Source of the DNA: Lindgomyces ingoldianus
Taxonomy: Eukaryota > Ascomycota > Dothideomycetes > Pleosporales > Lindgomycetaceae
NCBI RefSeq assembly: GCF_010093535.1
Contig: NW_022985166.1
Span: 946,537 to 1,010,536 of the forward strand
Direction: 5' to 3'
Length of the DNA stretch: 64,000 nt
Part shown: positions 1-11,226 of the stretch, in pieces
Layout: every line of letters starts with the position of its first letter
Position numbering within the stretch: the stretch's first letter is position 1
Program-made: the position numbers and the translations under genes
The notes under the pieces: model-generated
Database searches by the model: none
What the model was told of the DNA's origin: nothing
Seen by the model: only the letters and a program-made list of their open reading frames with translations

Positions 1-367
1 GCCATTTTGGTTAGCAAGTGAGTATTGGGGGTTTAGGGATTAGTGGGGATATGGGGGAAGGGAATTAGGGAAGAGTAGGGGTAGGTTGGTCCGTGATGAA
101 GGGAAGATGTTGGTAAAGAATTGTGAGATGAGAGAATTTGGATCTGAAAGCAGTATCATTCATTTTCGTGGCGGAGTCGGAGGTACAACGGTTTGTTGAG
201 GTGGGGATGGGGCTAAACGTCATTCAATACTGTGGTCCTTGGTTTTACACCTCGTCAAGATTTCAACACAAACAAAACCACTCGGTAGCAGATAATATAT
301 TATCCCTAAACCTGGAGACAAAGGCCGCAAGCTCTATCTGTAAAATATCTAGGGCGGAGCTCATTCT

Positions 368-742
368 TCACCACTCCACGCACTGCGATACGGTTTCAGT
401 ACGAGTCCTTTCTCGAGTCCTGTCATTGGTGACGAGATAGGTTGAGGTGCTGGTGATGGTTTCGTAGATGGTTGTGACGGTCGGTTTCAAGAGCAGGATG
501 GTGCTGGTGGAGGTGTCGACATCACCCCTTGTTCTAGTTGCAACAACGGTGCTCAGGAAGGTAGTACAGCGAGTTCGGGCGGCAGCAGCCTCGGCATGAG
601 GGTCAGGCTTTGCGAGAGCGGCGCGTGGGTCGAAGGCTGCAGTGAGGGTGCTGTTTCTTTGTTAGCATTAAGTTTGAGAATGAGATGGAAGTAGTGCATA
701 CCTGCAGGCAGCGAGCACAACGGCAAGACTAGTAAAGTGCAT
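368..742 (-). CDS. Small Thr-rich secreted protein, 107 aa, two exons
   Basis: Unrecognised family. Exon 1 is 742-702 and exon 2 is 650-368; the 51-nt intron starts GTATGC, carries a perfect GCTAAC branch site and ends AACAG, and the phases match (2/1). The protein begins MHFTSLAVVLAAC, a typical secretion signal, then an Ala-rich spacer and a mature part dominated by Thr, Ser and Val (runs such as TSTSTI and TVTTIYETITSTSTY). Two Cys remain in the mature part (one mid-protein, one three residues from the end), so it is not a classic multi-disulfide effector. A TATA box lies about 100 bp upstream of the ATG. The Thr-rich stretch would suit O-mannosylation, which is inference. The gene is visible only after splicing, since neither exon is long. 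Moderately sure of the structure; function unknown. Confidence 0.6.
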
Positions 743-843
743 TTTGGTGTTGGTAGATATATTGTTTTCACTTGAAAGGATGTTCTAATGACTCGCAAAT
801 GTGAAAGCTAAGGAGAGTTCATGGTTAACGGCCCACGCGCGGT

Positions 844-852
844 CCTTTTATA
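844..852 (-). promoter_or_regulatory. TATA box of the 368-742 secreted-protein gene
   Basis: TATAAAAGG on the minus strand, about 102 bp upstream of the ATG at 742. Position and sequence fit a fungal core promoter. Confidence 0.55.
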
Positions 853-2340
853 CCAGCCGCTACGTTGGGTGGATATTAGCCATGGTGTTTCTCTTGGTTG
901 TTTCCAATCCAAAAATAGTCCACATCGACCAATTTGAAATATTGTGCGAGATATCACTACTAGGCACTAGGTACGGTCTACTACGAAGAATACGAGGATA
1001 GGAATTGAAATTCCAGTGCACAATATGACATGCTCCAATGAAGCGGATGAACGCATATGCGTACCAGGAGAAGAGTATTGGAACAACGCGGGTGATGATT
1101 GCCGGAGTGGTGCCACTACGTCTAGAATGCCATTGTCAGACCAGGGAGATGAGGTTTATATTGTGAGATCCATGGAAAGCATAGCGTGGGCAGGCTTAAT
1201 CACCTGGACGAACCGGCGAACTGACTTCCGGATTTGGGTGCCGGCAGGTCCAGGTTCAAACCAAGGCATATGGGCGGGGATCAGTTGGTGATGGCGAGCT
1301 TAGATAGATTGGGGGAATTTTGAAACAAATCATCAAAGCTATACTTGATGGAGAACATCTAGAAGTCCTGCTGTGTCGCAGATCGTTTTTGAATTCGTAG
1401 GGGGCTTGCGTGCGATCTTCATGATGCCTGAGCACATCAATCTGATAAGACTGCCCACAAAACAGTACGAACAAGCTTTAGGAGGCTGAATCCAAGACTT
1501 CAAAACCCCGCAAAGTCGTGTCGCGGAGCCTTCGTTAACTGTAATTATCCAATAGCACATTGATATTAGCACGAAGCGAGCCATACGTCGGGGAAATGGA
1601 GTCTCGGTCCCAATTTAGCCAAATGAGGGTACATCGCGGGTGGGATAATGATGACGTTGACCGTAGAAGGCTTTGAAGTAAAGACTATAGCGGTCGGACG
1701 ACTTGTGCGGCTCGAGATAAGATTTAATCAGATTTGATTGATGGAGTGAGCCGAATCACTCCGAGGTGTGTAAGAAGAGTTCAGCAAGAGAAAACAACTT
1801 GGCGTGTGAACAACGGCGCGGTTGAGAAGATTGCGATGTGCCCTAGAGTAGAGACCTAAGTTGAAGAGAGAACGGGCATGCGCGAAAGCGAAGAGGTGGA
1901 CAGTAAAGCAGGAGCTACGACAAATGCATGCTTGCTATGAATGGTTTAGCAGGGTGGAACCTCTGTCACGAGTCGCCACTGCATGACTAGCCTCACCATT
2001 ATCATCAACAAATGCAGTCCGAGCTTTAGAATTCTGATTTTCATTGAATATTTCAAGACTAAATCGCATATTTTCCTTACATTACCTTGTACCAACTCAC
2101 CAAGCACTCCTACGATACTTCGACTATTCATGCTCATGCTCGGATCATATGGCAAGACCCGTTTCTCACTACTTCATTTTGCCATTTAACATTGGACATA
2201 ATAGGAGGGTATATTGTAGGACAAAAAAATTTTTTTTTTTTCACCATATTGGCTTTCTCCCCGATTATATCAGGATGTTTAATAGACCTACTCCACCCTA
2301 ATCATGTCCCATTTTCGGTAAGTATTTACTTAAAGGACTA
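853..2340. other. Intergenic, no supported gene
   Basis: Only short open frames without splice-site support or recognisable domains. It contains a T/A homopolymer step near 2222-2240. Nothing annotated. Confidence 0.5.
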
Positions 2341-2580
2341 GAACGCTAGTTGGTGATCTTCACACTATGCTTCTTCCTCTTCTTACAGATCTCCTTTTGA
2401 CACATCAAACACTTGTTAGAATGCTCTTCAACTCAGTGAAATAACTCAAAGATACACATGTAGTGGAAGACATGCTCGCAGATTTCCGGCCCCATCACTG
2501 GGCTCAGAATCGACAGTTTGCTGAAGTCATCTACGCAGATATTACGTATTTGTTCCTCAGAGACTTTCGTTGATCCTGAA
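2341..2580 (-). pseudogene. RING-finger protein relic with in-frame stop
   Basis: Reading minus from about 2559, one frame gives a decayed RING-type zinc finger. It runs NICVDDFS, then ICEHVFHYMCIFELFH, an in-frame TGA, then VEEHSNKCLMCQKEICKKRK and a final TAG near 2346. The C-x-H-x3-H-x2-C core and the closing C-x2-C pair are present, but the first pair has only one Cys (NICVDD where C-x2-C is expected). The stop falls between the last two zinc-binding pairs. It is a fragment of about 70 codons with no start. RING domains act as E3 ubiquitin ligases, but this copy cannot make an intact one. A second RING relic lies on the other strand at 3.9-4.2 kb. Confidence 0.55.
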
Positions 2581-3440
2581 AAATCCTGAAAAATCGCTTG
2601 CGTTGGTGGGTGGCCTATGGCATATGCAGATCATATATCCCGTACTTTTTCCACGTGACCCCTTTCCGATTCTCTATAGCTGTCGTGAGGAAACATCGGT
2701 AAACAAAATGGGCTCTTGAATATCCAAGAATGTATTTCCTAGGCTAACTGACCCTCCTGTATGATGGAAGAAATGGTTGCGGGCAGTAGAGTTTCAGCTA
2801 GTTGACCCACCTATTAGCAATCTAACTCACCATGCAATAGCAACGTAGAAGTCTGGTAGAACTTCTTATGTCATCTACCTAGAGTATTTTGACACCCTCG
2901 CAGAAGTTTCTAACGTCGCCATGTGAATTGCGTGTGGAGATTGCTTTCACCTAGCATCTCTACGAAGGGTGATTATACTACAATTCGCCCCGACAATCTC
3001 AGACTGCCTCATCGGGTTAGGGCTCCGATCGAGTTCACCCTACGAACTTCAGACTGGTCAGCCAACAAACTTAGGCTTGTCAGTTCTTGTGGCGGTGACT
3101 TGGAGGAATCTCGCTGGGCCTTAAATCTGGGATCTTCCTGATCTCCTAACATTCCGAGAATTCTAGACAGCAGCAGCCTTGGCCCTTTGCTCTCCAAGCA
3201 TCTCCACCCTGCTCCAGTGTTGGAGACTGTCAAGAGTAACAGCGATGAGCATGTACGCAGGGGATGTAACAAGCCGCCAAATTCTATTTCTGGGCATCAA
3301 TTGGGGCTGGTTCCTGGATTGGCGCGCTCAATTCAAGAAAGTCGAGGTTTTGCCATCCTTTGAGCCATCTCTCGAGACTATACGTGTGGATAAAAAGATC
3401 CTAGGGGCCAGTTCCAAATGCCGATTGCATCCACCATGTC
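2581..3440. other. Intergenic, no supported gene
   Basis: Short frames on both strands, with no start, splice or domain support. May include more decayed parts of the relic that follows. Confidence 0.4.
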
Positions 3441-3462
3441 CTTTTTGAATACATTCGTCCCT

Positions 3463-4210
3463 GTATGAATGCTGCAGAGGTCTGGATGCGGTACTGGAAC
3501 GATGGTCATAGGCGATTGCGATCTCACCAGTTAGAAGGCGGTGAGGTAGAGGCAATATATGGTTCAGGGAGGACGTGCTTTGTGAATCCTTCTCTCTTGT
3601 CTTGATTTAGGTAAAGAAAGTCTTTGCTCATATAGGGGTTAAGGGAAACTATGGTTTTCTGTGCGATAGCGTGATCCGCAAATGGGTAGAGCAGAATCAC
3701 CGTCAAGAGGAGGCTAGGCTTTTGATGTATCAATGGTCTGTGAAGGCGGCTATACTCCCAGACACTGACCATTTCGGCGAAGTCCTCGAGGTCATTAAGA
3801 CGATATCTGGAAATTAAAAAAAAAATCCGATAAGTTTCCGCGACATTTCAGACCGATGGGGCTGACATATAGAATGGTACGGTTATATCTTTACGATGAC
3901 ATTCTTGAAGCTAGCGAAGGTGTTTGGGAGGAATACGAGCCGGCGGACTTGGAGGATGCACCTCGGAGGCTATTGAACCGCGAAACGACGTTCTCGTAAT
4001 TTCTTCCCCTTCTTCTATCGGCGATAACTACCACTGTACTATTTGCCTTGAGCCTTATGATACTGGAGAGATGGCTTGCTGCAAGCTCAACGCATGCCGC
4101 GATCTCTTCCATTTTAGTGCATCGATGAGTGATCAACGTATCCACAGACGACGCCGGAGGCCAAATGTTCGTGCTATAGAGCAAGAATCTATTCCGCAGG
4201 GAGACTAGGC
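3463..4210 (+). pseudogene. Decayed gene including a RING-H2 fragment
   Basis: Several coding-like pieces follow each other on the plus strand but in shifted frames. About 3463-3603 starts MNAAEVWMRYWNDGH and ends in TGA. About 3612-3818 is a 68-codon frame from KKVFAHIGVKGNYGF to VLEVIKTISGN and a TAA. About 3888-3998 has YDDILEASEGVWEEYEPADL. About 4021-4115 reads DNYHCTICLEPYDTGEMA then NACRDLFHFS, the first part of a RING-H2 finger. Directly after it the expected Cys-Ile-Asp-Glu is found one base out of frame and runs into TGA. This looks like one ancestral gene broken by small indels. The link of the first two pieces to the RING part is inference from proximity and strand. Confidence 0.5.
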
Positions 4211-4717
4211 TAGTACCGGACTGGCTCATATGGTTATAGGGCAAATGGTACGATGCCTTGATGCACAGTGGGGAACATTTAGCGGAACGGATACCATGCC
4301 GTAAGCCTGTTGCCAGATCAAGGAGAGGGTTGGGACAAGAGCGGGTTCTGCTATAAAGTAGATAAGGAAAGACTTTGCTGTCGCACCAAATCATTTCATA
4401 AGCATTGCGTGAGGTTGTTCTGCAAAACAAGAATTAGATTGATGGAAAGACTGGTGTGACTAAACGGCCGGGGTACTGGTCGATCGATCGCCAAGGTCGT
4501 TAGGCTGGGTGTGGGATGTGCCGTGCCACAGTTGTTGAAGGACATAATTATCCTCAAGGAGAGATTGGAGGCCAAATTCAACTGAAACATCCTTGAATGA
4601 CATGCGAAGTATGAATATGAGAGGTAGACTCTGTGGCCAATCTTCGTATTCTTCGTTCATGTTATGGTGCTCTTGACACCAACGGCAGATGCACAGACGG
4701 CATTGACGATCTAGCCG

Positions 4718-4869
4718 GCGTCTGGACCACCACCGCCAGCGTCTTCAAAGAGCACCACTGGAGTCGCAAACATGGGGAACTGTTCTAATCTGGTCTCTAG
4801 ATATGGCCCGAGTCTGACCACATCCTCTCCGACCCCCTCACCTCTGCGAGCGCTGCCATCCGCATCCGG
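4718..4869 (+). other. In-frame upstream extension of the histidine kinase, with two stops
   Basis: Directly upstream of the annotated kinase start, the same reading frame stays coding-like. About 4806-4869 reads WPESDHILSDPLTSASAAIR, and about 4718-4786 reads VWTTTASVFKEHHWSRKHGE followed by LF. Between them lie a TAA and a TAG 12 nt apart. There is no good GT donor that would splice out the stops, though TTCTAATC and CTCTAG could serve as branch site and acceptor. It is either an unrecognised 5' exon or a nonsense-damaged N-terminus. Confidence 0.4.
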
Positions 4870-7800
4870 ATGCGCTCTGAAGCCCTCCCATCTCAGATGC
4901 CCCAACCGGAAGACCCCGCGCCACAAGAGCAGCACTACAACGAGAGCACTGTCGATATACAATGTGAATTGGCTTTTCGTACAGCCCCGCAGCCCCCAAA
5001 GGCGTCCTCGCAAGAGGAGCTGAGCGCCCTCAGCCTCCTCGATGTGCTCCAGCTCGACTACCGACCAACCTTCATCGTTGACGTCTCTTCGGCTCCCACT
5101 GAAAATGGCCCATACGAACCTGTATATTGCAACCCTTCGCTTGCGGCCGATGGGGCTTTGTTGGGAAAGATTACGAGACAGGGCTATCCTACGTTCATAT
5201 CTGCCGACAATACCCAGCAGTATTCAGGTTATAGGAGCTGGCTTTTCAGCGCATCGGAAGGGGTACATGAGACCACAAAGGGGAACTTATACATGTTTGA
5301 GGGGTACTTTTGGTCCGCCACCAGTATTGGACATTACAGAGTCGTAAGCGGCGTCAAGAGCTTCGTCGCAGGGCCTGATCGAGCAGGTGCCCAGAATCAG
5401 TCCCGCCTAAGTCGGTGGATTAATCCGCAAGCACTCAACGCCCCTCGAAATATGCACCAAACAGTGCAGCATAGACTGCCCTCAGGACCGCTCGATACTC
5501 CCATCGAAGCAAAGCAGCTCGGCTCCACTACCGCCTCTTCGGAAAAGCATGGCCCATTCGACTACACCCGCGATCCAGCGCCCACAAACATGTCCACGCA
5601 TATTCAATACTTTCGCAGTGTTGATTGGTCTCAGACGCCATTAGGGCCGATGCCCTCCTGGTCCCCCCAGCTTTGCGCCGTTGTCAACATGGTTATGAAC
5701 GATACTCATCCTGCTGTCTTGTTTTGGGGAGACTCTGTCACTATGGTGTACAATGAGGCGTATATCGAGTTGATAGGTGCACTGCATCCTTGCATGGGTT
5801 CAAGTGCTCGAGTGGCAGCCCGCGAGTACTGGTTTCATTTTCAGCCACTTGTGGATCATATCAACGCTACCGGCCAGACCTTGACTGAGCATGATTTACC
5901 ACTGTTTCTATCCAGACACGGTTTCCTTGAAGAAACCTTCTTTTCATTCCAATTCATTCCAATCTTAGACTGCGATGGGTACGTTGCGGGCTACTATCAA
6001 CCCCTCATTGAGACCACAAAGTAAAATTGCATCTACCTTTTTCAACAAGTTCTCGCGATGCTAACCATTTCTCCAGAAATAATCTCCTCGAGCGAAGAGT
6101 GTCCAGTTTGGTGGAGATTGGAAGTCAAACGGCCAAGGCGCGCGACCTTCAAACGTATTGGGAGCTTGTCCTCAACACTCTCGCCATCAACGACAAAGAC
6201 GCCCCGTTTGCTCTACTGTTTTCTGCAACGCACGAGGACACACCTGAGGTTTCCTCTGTATCCTCATCAGGTAGTGCAACTGATTTGAAATGGTGCTTTC
6301 TAAAAGGCACAATTGGGGTATCAGCTAACCACATGATTGCGCCGTCGAGAGTGGACCTAAAGTCGAGCTCATATGTCTTCAATCCATACCTGATTAAAGC
6401 CGCGAAATCAAGGAAACCAATCCTCCTGCATTTTGAGGAGCTCGATATGGCTGACGGGGTGCTGGCTGACATCGATTGGAAAGGGTATGGAGATCCATGC
6501 AGATCTGTGATCTTCTGCCCTATTCTTCCAACAACGGGCGAGCAGGTGCAAGGTTTCCTCATTCTTGGCGTGAATCCGAGGCGCCCATTCGACGATGACT
6601 ACCAGCAGTTTGTCCACGTTTTGAATCGCTTGCTCGCAACATCCCTCGCTTCTGTTGTTCTCTTTGATGAAGTTATTCGACAAAAAGAGAATGCTATCGG
6701 CCAAGCTGCCCAGATCCAGGAACAACTTCTAGCCGAGCTTAAGTTAAAAGAGGAGAAGTTCCAGAGATTTGCAGAACGTTCTGACGTCGCAATCTTCATC
6801 GCCGATATGAATGGGAAGTACATCTACAGGAACCACCGCTGGTTCGACATCTTCAAGGTTTCTGTTGATGTTGACGACGTCGCCCAGGCCTGGATGAATA
6901 TAGTATTTCCTGAGGATTTCTCCTACTGCGAGGGATTGTTTGCCAAGTTGGTAGTCGATAAAACACCATTCTGCGTCGAACTCAGAACGGCTATGCCTTG
7001 GACGCCTCCCGAGAGTTCCCAAGACCCCGAGAGTAATACCCAGGAGCATTTTGTTTGGATTCTATGTTCCGCTTATCCTGAACTGGGGCCGAACCACGAG
7101 CTTAAAGAAATCGTTGGAAACATGACCGACATTTCCCAGCAGAAATGGGCAGAAGGCGTACAAAAGATGCGCACTGATAGTGCACTCGAGTCCAAAAAAC
7201 ATTTAGAACACTTCATCGATACAACGTCTCATGAGATGCGCAATCCACTCTCCGCAATCATGCAATGCGCGGACGGAATTCTGGCTTCATATTCTCCTCC
7301 TAGTACGGAATTCGGAGTGCCATCGCCAAACAGTTATGCTACCCTTTTGGATCAAACACTTGACGCGGCCCAGACCATTGGACAATGCGCGCAGCACATG
7401 AAGCGTATTGTAGACGATATCCTCACCATTTCGAAGCTTGACTCCGACCTTCTTGTGATAACACCAATAGATGCACAGCCAGAAGTCGTGGTCCACCATG
7501 CAGTCAAGATGTTCGAAGCCGAGGCGAAAGCTGCCGGTGTAGATATGAGATTTGAAGCTGAGCAGTCTTACCGAGACCTGCAGATCAACTGGGTGTCTCT
7601 CGACCCCACAAGGTTACTACAGGTGAGACTGATACCCTGTAGGGTTATTATTCTATGACTAACTTGGCAGCGATAGGTACTGATTAATCTCATCTCGAAC
7701 GCCATAAAATTTACTCGCCTTGAACGCATTCGAATGATCACCATCTCCGTGGGAGCCAGCAAGACCGAGCCGGCATCTGTTCATGGAGGAGTACAATTTA

Positions 7801-8888
7801 TCAACGACAAGCTAGTGGCTGGGGACAAGACTCTGAAAGCCGACTGGAAACGCGGTCCCACGATATACCTGCAATTTTCTGTATCGGATACCGGCCGCGG
7901 CCTTTCTGATGACGAGAAGGCCCTTCTCTTCGAACGATTCTCTCAGGCGTCACCTCGTACCCACATCCACTATGGAGGCTCTGGTCTCGGGCTTTTCATC
8001 TCCAGGCGGTTGACGGAGATGCAAGGAGGAGCCATTGGCTTGGCTAGTCAGCTAAAGAAAGGGAGCACTTTCTCTTTCTATGTGAAGGGAAGGAGAACAA
8101 CTCCCTCTAATCCGAGGAGAGGGAGTATTCCGAACATATTCCCAGAAGATATCAAACACAGACCTCACACATCCAAAGAGATAGATAGGTCACTAAATCC
8201 AACCCGGCCTGCTATGATCCGAAGACATACCTTCATAAACCCTAACGTCTCCCTTCAGGCACCAGATTATCCTCCCGAACCCAACTTCGAAGAGCTCAAA
8301 GGAATAGACTCAATCCCAGAGACACTCCACCTACTCGTTGTTGAAGACAACCTTGTCAACCAGAAAGTCCTCGCAAAGCAACTGCGAAAGCTAGGTTGTG
8401 TCGTCAACGTCGCGAATCACGGCGGCGAAGCTTTAGAATTCCTAAAGAAGACTAACTACTGGAACGGCCCTCAACTTTCATCAACATCACCTCAACATCT
8501 CGATTCCCCAAGCCACCAATTTCCCGCCACTGAAACTCCTGCAACTTTTCCAGAATCCACTGGACTTCCTTTGGAGCTGAGTCTGATACTAATGGACTGG
8601 GAAATGCCGATTATGAATGGTCTTACAGCAGTCGCAAAGATTAGAGAGTTGGAGCAATCCCGCACTCTAATTGGCCATATACCTGTTATTGGAGTTACAG
8701 CGAATGTACGGCAGCAGCAGATCAAGGCAGCTATGGATGCGGGCATGGACGATGTGGTAGGGAAACCTTTTAGGGTTTCGGAGCTGCTTGGAAGGATGAG
8801 AGAGGTTGTGGCGAGGAGTGTAGCGACGGATGGGTGGTTGGAACGTGTTAGAGAGGGACGGGGGTTAGGTGAAGGCTGTGGAGAGTGA
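4870..8888 (+). CDS. Hybrid histidine kinase, 1302 aa, three exons
   Basis: A multistep phosphorelay sensor: it autophosphorylates on His and passes the phosphate to its own receiver, then in fungi to Ypd1 and Ssk1/Skn7. Exons are 4870-6020, 6077-7622 and 7677-8888; both introns (56 and 54 nt) have good branch sites and matched phase. The N-terminal sensor region (to about residue 384) holds a PAS-like segment around SVDWSQTPLGPMPSWSP. A GAF-like region follows (about 390-600), then PAS (about 608-740, FQRFAERSDVAIFIADMNG). HisKA has H769 in SHEMRNPLSA. The HATPase has an N-box from residue 900 (VLINLISNAIKFT) and G-boxes SVSDTGRGL and GGSGLGLFIS. The receiver starts near 1117 (LLVVEDN), with phospho-acceptor D1206 in LILMDWEMPIMNG and the conserved Lys in VVGKPF. 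All catalytic boxes are intact. The start is the first available ATG, but coding-like sequence continues upstream through two stops. I have not assigned a fungal HHK class. Confidence 0.9.
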
Positions 8889-9400
8889 TGAGGTGGGTAA
8901 GACAAAAGCAAAAGGTGCGGTACAGCGGAACATGGTACCACCGTTTCTTCACATATTTCTGCATTATATTGACGTTCAACTCGATTCCAGCTAGAGGAAT
9001 AACAGATGGAATCTGTTTTATTCATCTTCCATGATAAGTATTGGCATGCTACAAATTATGGGGTCTAAGCCTGCAACTATACGCAACTTACTAAAATGGA
9101 GTTAATAGTAAAACCTATAAGAGAACAATATATCAGTATAAGAGTAAGATAAGAGAGCAATATGCGCCACCGTGCACGCAAATGCGCCTCACAGGGTCAA
9201 CAGCTTGTCACCGCTGCATCCACTTTCCTTGTTCGATAAGCTAGTGATAGGTGCGTGTTTACGTGGCCATCGCCGCTAGAACTGACCTTAACCTCTCTTG
9301 CGACTCAGTTCCCTTCTTTTCATCATCGCACTCACTCACTCAACTTTCTTTCTCACTCCTCTTTCTCGGTTTTCTTCTATTTTCCATATCCATAAGCAAG
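8889..9400. other. 3' flank of the histidine kinase, no gene seen
   Basis: AT-rich, with no supported coding region. Confidence 0.5.
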
Positions 9401-9914
9401 GCTCAAGCTGCAACTGCGGCTTTAGAGGCGATCGAGGCGAGAGTATAGATCAAGGCAGCAGAAGCAATAGTAGAGGCAGACGAGTTCAAGCCGGCAGTAG
9501 CGCTAACTTTAGCTGAAATGCAGTACCCACGGGACCTAGCGGACGTGGACATGGGCAGGACCTTGAAGGTGGATTTGCGAGACGAGGCGGGCGCCGAGGA
9601 TGCTCTAGACGACCTAGGGGTAGAAACTGACGTAGAGTTCCAACTACAAATCCTCTCCTGGAGTTGGTGGACGTGGCGGAGGTAGTTGACAGCCTGTTTG
9701 ACCCAGCGGCATCAAAGTAGAGGAAGATGCCAAATTGAAGGAACAGGAGTTTGCAGTCACGCGGTATTATTACCCGGGAGGTAGATATATCGAGCAGACT
9801 ACCATCCATTGCGAGGCCTGTTCTTTGGGCAAGTTCTCCGATTGCCTCCGTTGCGGGAACGACAAAGCCGCACACCACTATGGGCGTGATGAATGCAGAG
9901 ATCGATATGTATAG
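9401..9914 (+). pseudogene. Relic of an unrecognised gene with a Cys/His cluster
   Basis: One frame from 9401 reads AQAATAALEAIEARV, hits TAG (9446-9448), then continues for 78 clearly coding-like codons (IKAAEAIVEADEFKPAVALT, then LAEMQYPRDLADVD and DEAGAEDALDDLGVETDVEF) to TAG at 9683. An overlapping frame from about 9667 gives VDVAEVVDSLFDPAASK. From 9714 a third frame gives KVEEDAKLKEQEFAVTRYYY and a Cys/His-rich stretch, ending RDECRDRYV at 9914. That stretch has C-E-A-C, then C-L-R-C, then H-H and C, spacing that would suit a zinc knuckle. Acidic, Ala-rich and then Cys-rich character across frames suggests a single gene broken by a stop and frameshifts. Family not recognised; short introns cannot be fully excluded. 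Confidence 0.45.
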
Positions 9915-10110
9915 TGCAGCTCCACTGGACATGATGCCAAAGTAACTGCGCTTCCATAGCCTCAGCTTTGTTCCTTATCATGTCGAAGCTTGCCCCATTA
10001 TGTGGTGCAGTCTAGGCTGGTGGAGGAAGCACTTCTAACCTGCATCGCCCGAGGACACCTAAATCCGACCTAGAGCCCTCGATAATTTCTTCCACAGGGT
10101 TGAGCAGCAC

Positions 10111-10374
10111 ATGCTACAAGATCCAGTATCTGGCAGCGGTCATCGAAAGCGCGGGGTGGAAGAGGCCAGACCAGATGATGCCCAATCAGAGAAGATTGTG
10201 CTGGCGGTTGCGCAGCAGAAAGCGAAAGAGAAGGGAAATCAGATTGTAAGGCCAAAGAACGAGATTGAGGAGCTTAGACAGAACGTTGCAGAAGGGGTTA
10301 TCGATGAAGTAGAGCAAGGTTTGAACCAGCTGCTGAAACCTCAGGATCCGAGTTTGACACACATCCGAAGATGA
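10111..10374 (+). pseudogene. Coiled-coil fragment, possible 3' part of the preceding relic
   Basis: An 87-codon frame without a good independent start. It is rich in Lys, Glu and Gln with heptad-like spacing (AVAQQKAKEKGNQIV, NEIEELRQNVAEGVIDEVEQ). It lies on the same strand, 200 bp after the Cys/His relic, and may be its C-terminal part. Function unknown. Confidence 0.3.
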
Positions 10375-10598
10375 GAAATTTTTCATCAAATCGGAGTCTC
10401 AAGACTTCTAATTACATGTATGGCATTCGTGAATGTTTGAAACCCCTTTAGGCTCTAGGAATCGGCGGCACTCGCTTACGGTATCAAATCTGTTGCTCGG
10501 ATATGGAATAGGCGTAACCTACTTATATCATTGTATAGATAAAGCTGAAGTCTATCCTAGTCTAAGTTTGACGTAGTGGAAAAGTAGTTGACATTACT

Positions 10599-10887
10599 TT
10601 AGCGTTTGATACCTGCCTTCTTCGTGAAACCAATCCCACCTGCTGAAATTACTGTTGTAGCATGACCGATTACTCCACACCAAACACGCTCCATACTAAA
10701 ATCTGCTTCCTTAAATAGGGACACTGCTTTGGCATTGGCTTCACAAACACCTGGACGATCCTACTAGTACTCCTTGCCTATTTGCACTATCTCCCGTCAT
10801 GCCTTGAATCATGATGCCACTCGGGACCCATTTGAGATGCTCAAGCATTGTCAGAGGCGGCACATATGGTGTATCCGCAGCTGTCAT
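10599..10887 (-). pseudogene. Frameshifted relic of an unrecognised gene
   Basis: From ATG at 10887 the minus strand reads MTAADTPYVPPLTMLEHLKW, then VPSGIMIQGMTGDSANRQGV, and ends in TGA. One base out of frame and overlapping, the reading continues PGVCEANAKAVSLFKEADFS, then MERVWCGVIGHATTVISAGG and GFTKKAGIKR, to TAA at 10599. Both halves have normal protein composition and join naturally if one indel near 10750 is allowed, so this is most likely a pseudogene of about 95 codons. I do not recognise the family. Upstream on the same strand are two diverged copies of an intron-like segment (10890-11125). Confidence 0.4.
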
Positions 10888-10889
10888 GT

Positions 10890-11125
10890 ACTATAAATAG
10901 AATGGATTTGGTCAATTAATTCTCTTTCTAGAATAGAGGAGTACGCAAATATAAAGCAACTTCTTATTCTGCATGGATCTTAGCGAAGCCGTTCATGAAG
11001 AATAGTCATGAGCAGCTTCTACCGCATATTCACACCTACCGTAGAACATAGAGTATAATTGATCAGTTAAGTCTCTTACTGGAATAGAGGTGAACATAAA
11101 CAGGATGCAATTTTCTAGCAAAACA
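10890..11125. repeat. Diverged tandem duplication, two copies of about 70 bp
   Basis: On the minus strand, the segment around 11118-11040 (CACCTCTATTCCAGTAAGAG, then a TTAACTGATCAATTATACTC-like part) resembles 10960-10885 (CTCCTCTATTCTAGAAAGAG, TTAATTGACCAAATCCATTC). The copies sit about 155 bp apart and share the same order of landmarks: a CTCTATTC block, a branch-like TTAACTGA/TTAATTGA, and a TAG acceptor-like end. They look like an old duplication of an exon-intron border next to the relic at 10.6-10.9 kb. Confidence 0.4.
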
Positions 11126-11226
11126 CGTTGGCGTATTTTAGTCCATAGCAAGCAACTAATTTCGCAGTCTCCTACCCCCCGCTTCTTCACTGTGCCTTCA
11201 ACTGAATCTCGCACGCCCTCTCTGCC

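Noticed and set aside
1..80. TTTAGGG/ATTAGGG strings suggesting telomeric repeat
   Set aside because: Only isolated G-rich words, no tandem TTAGGG array; normal genes follow immediately.
1180..1275. Possible tRNA because of a GGTTCAAACC B-box-like string
   Set aside because: No matching A-box at the right distance and no acceptor-stem pairing.
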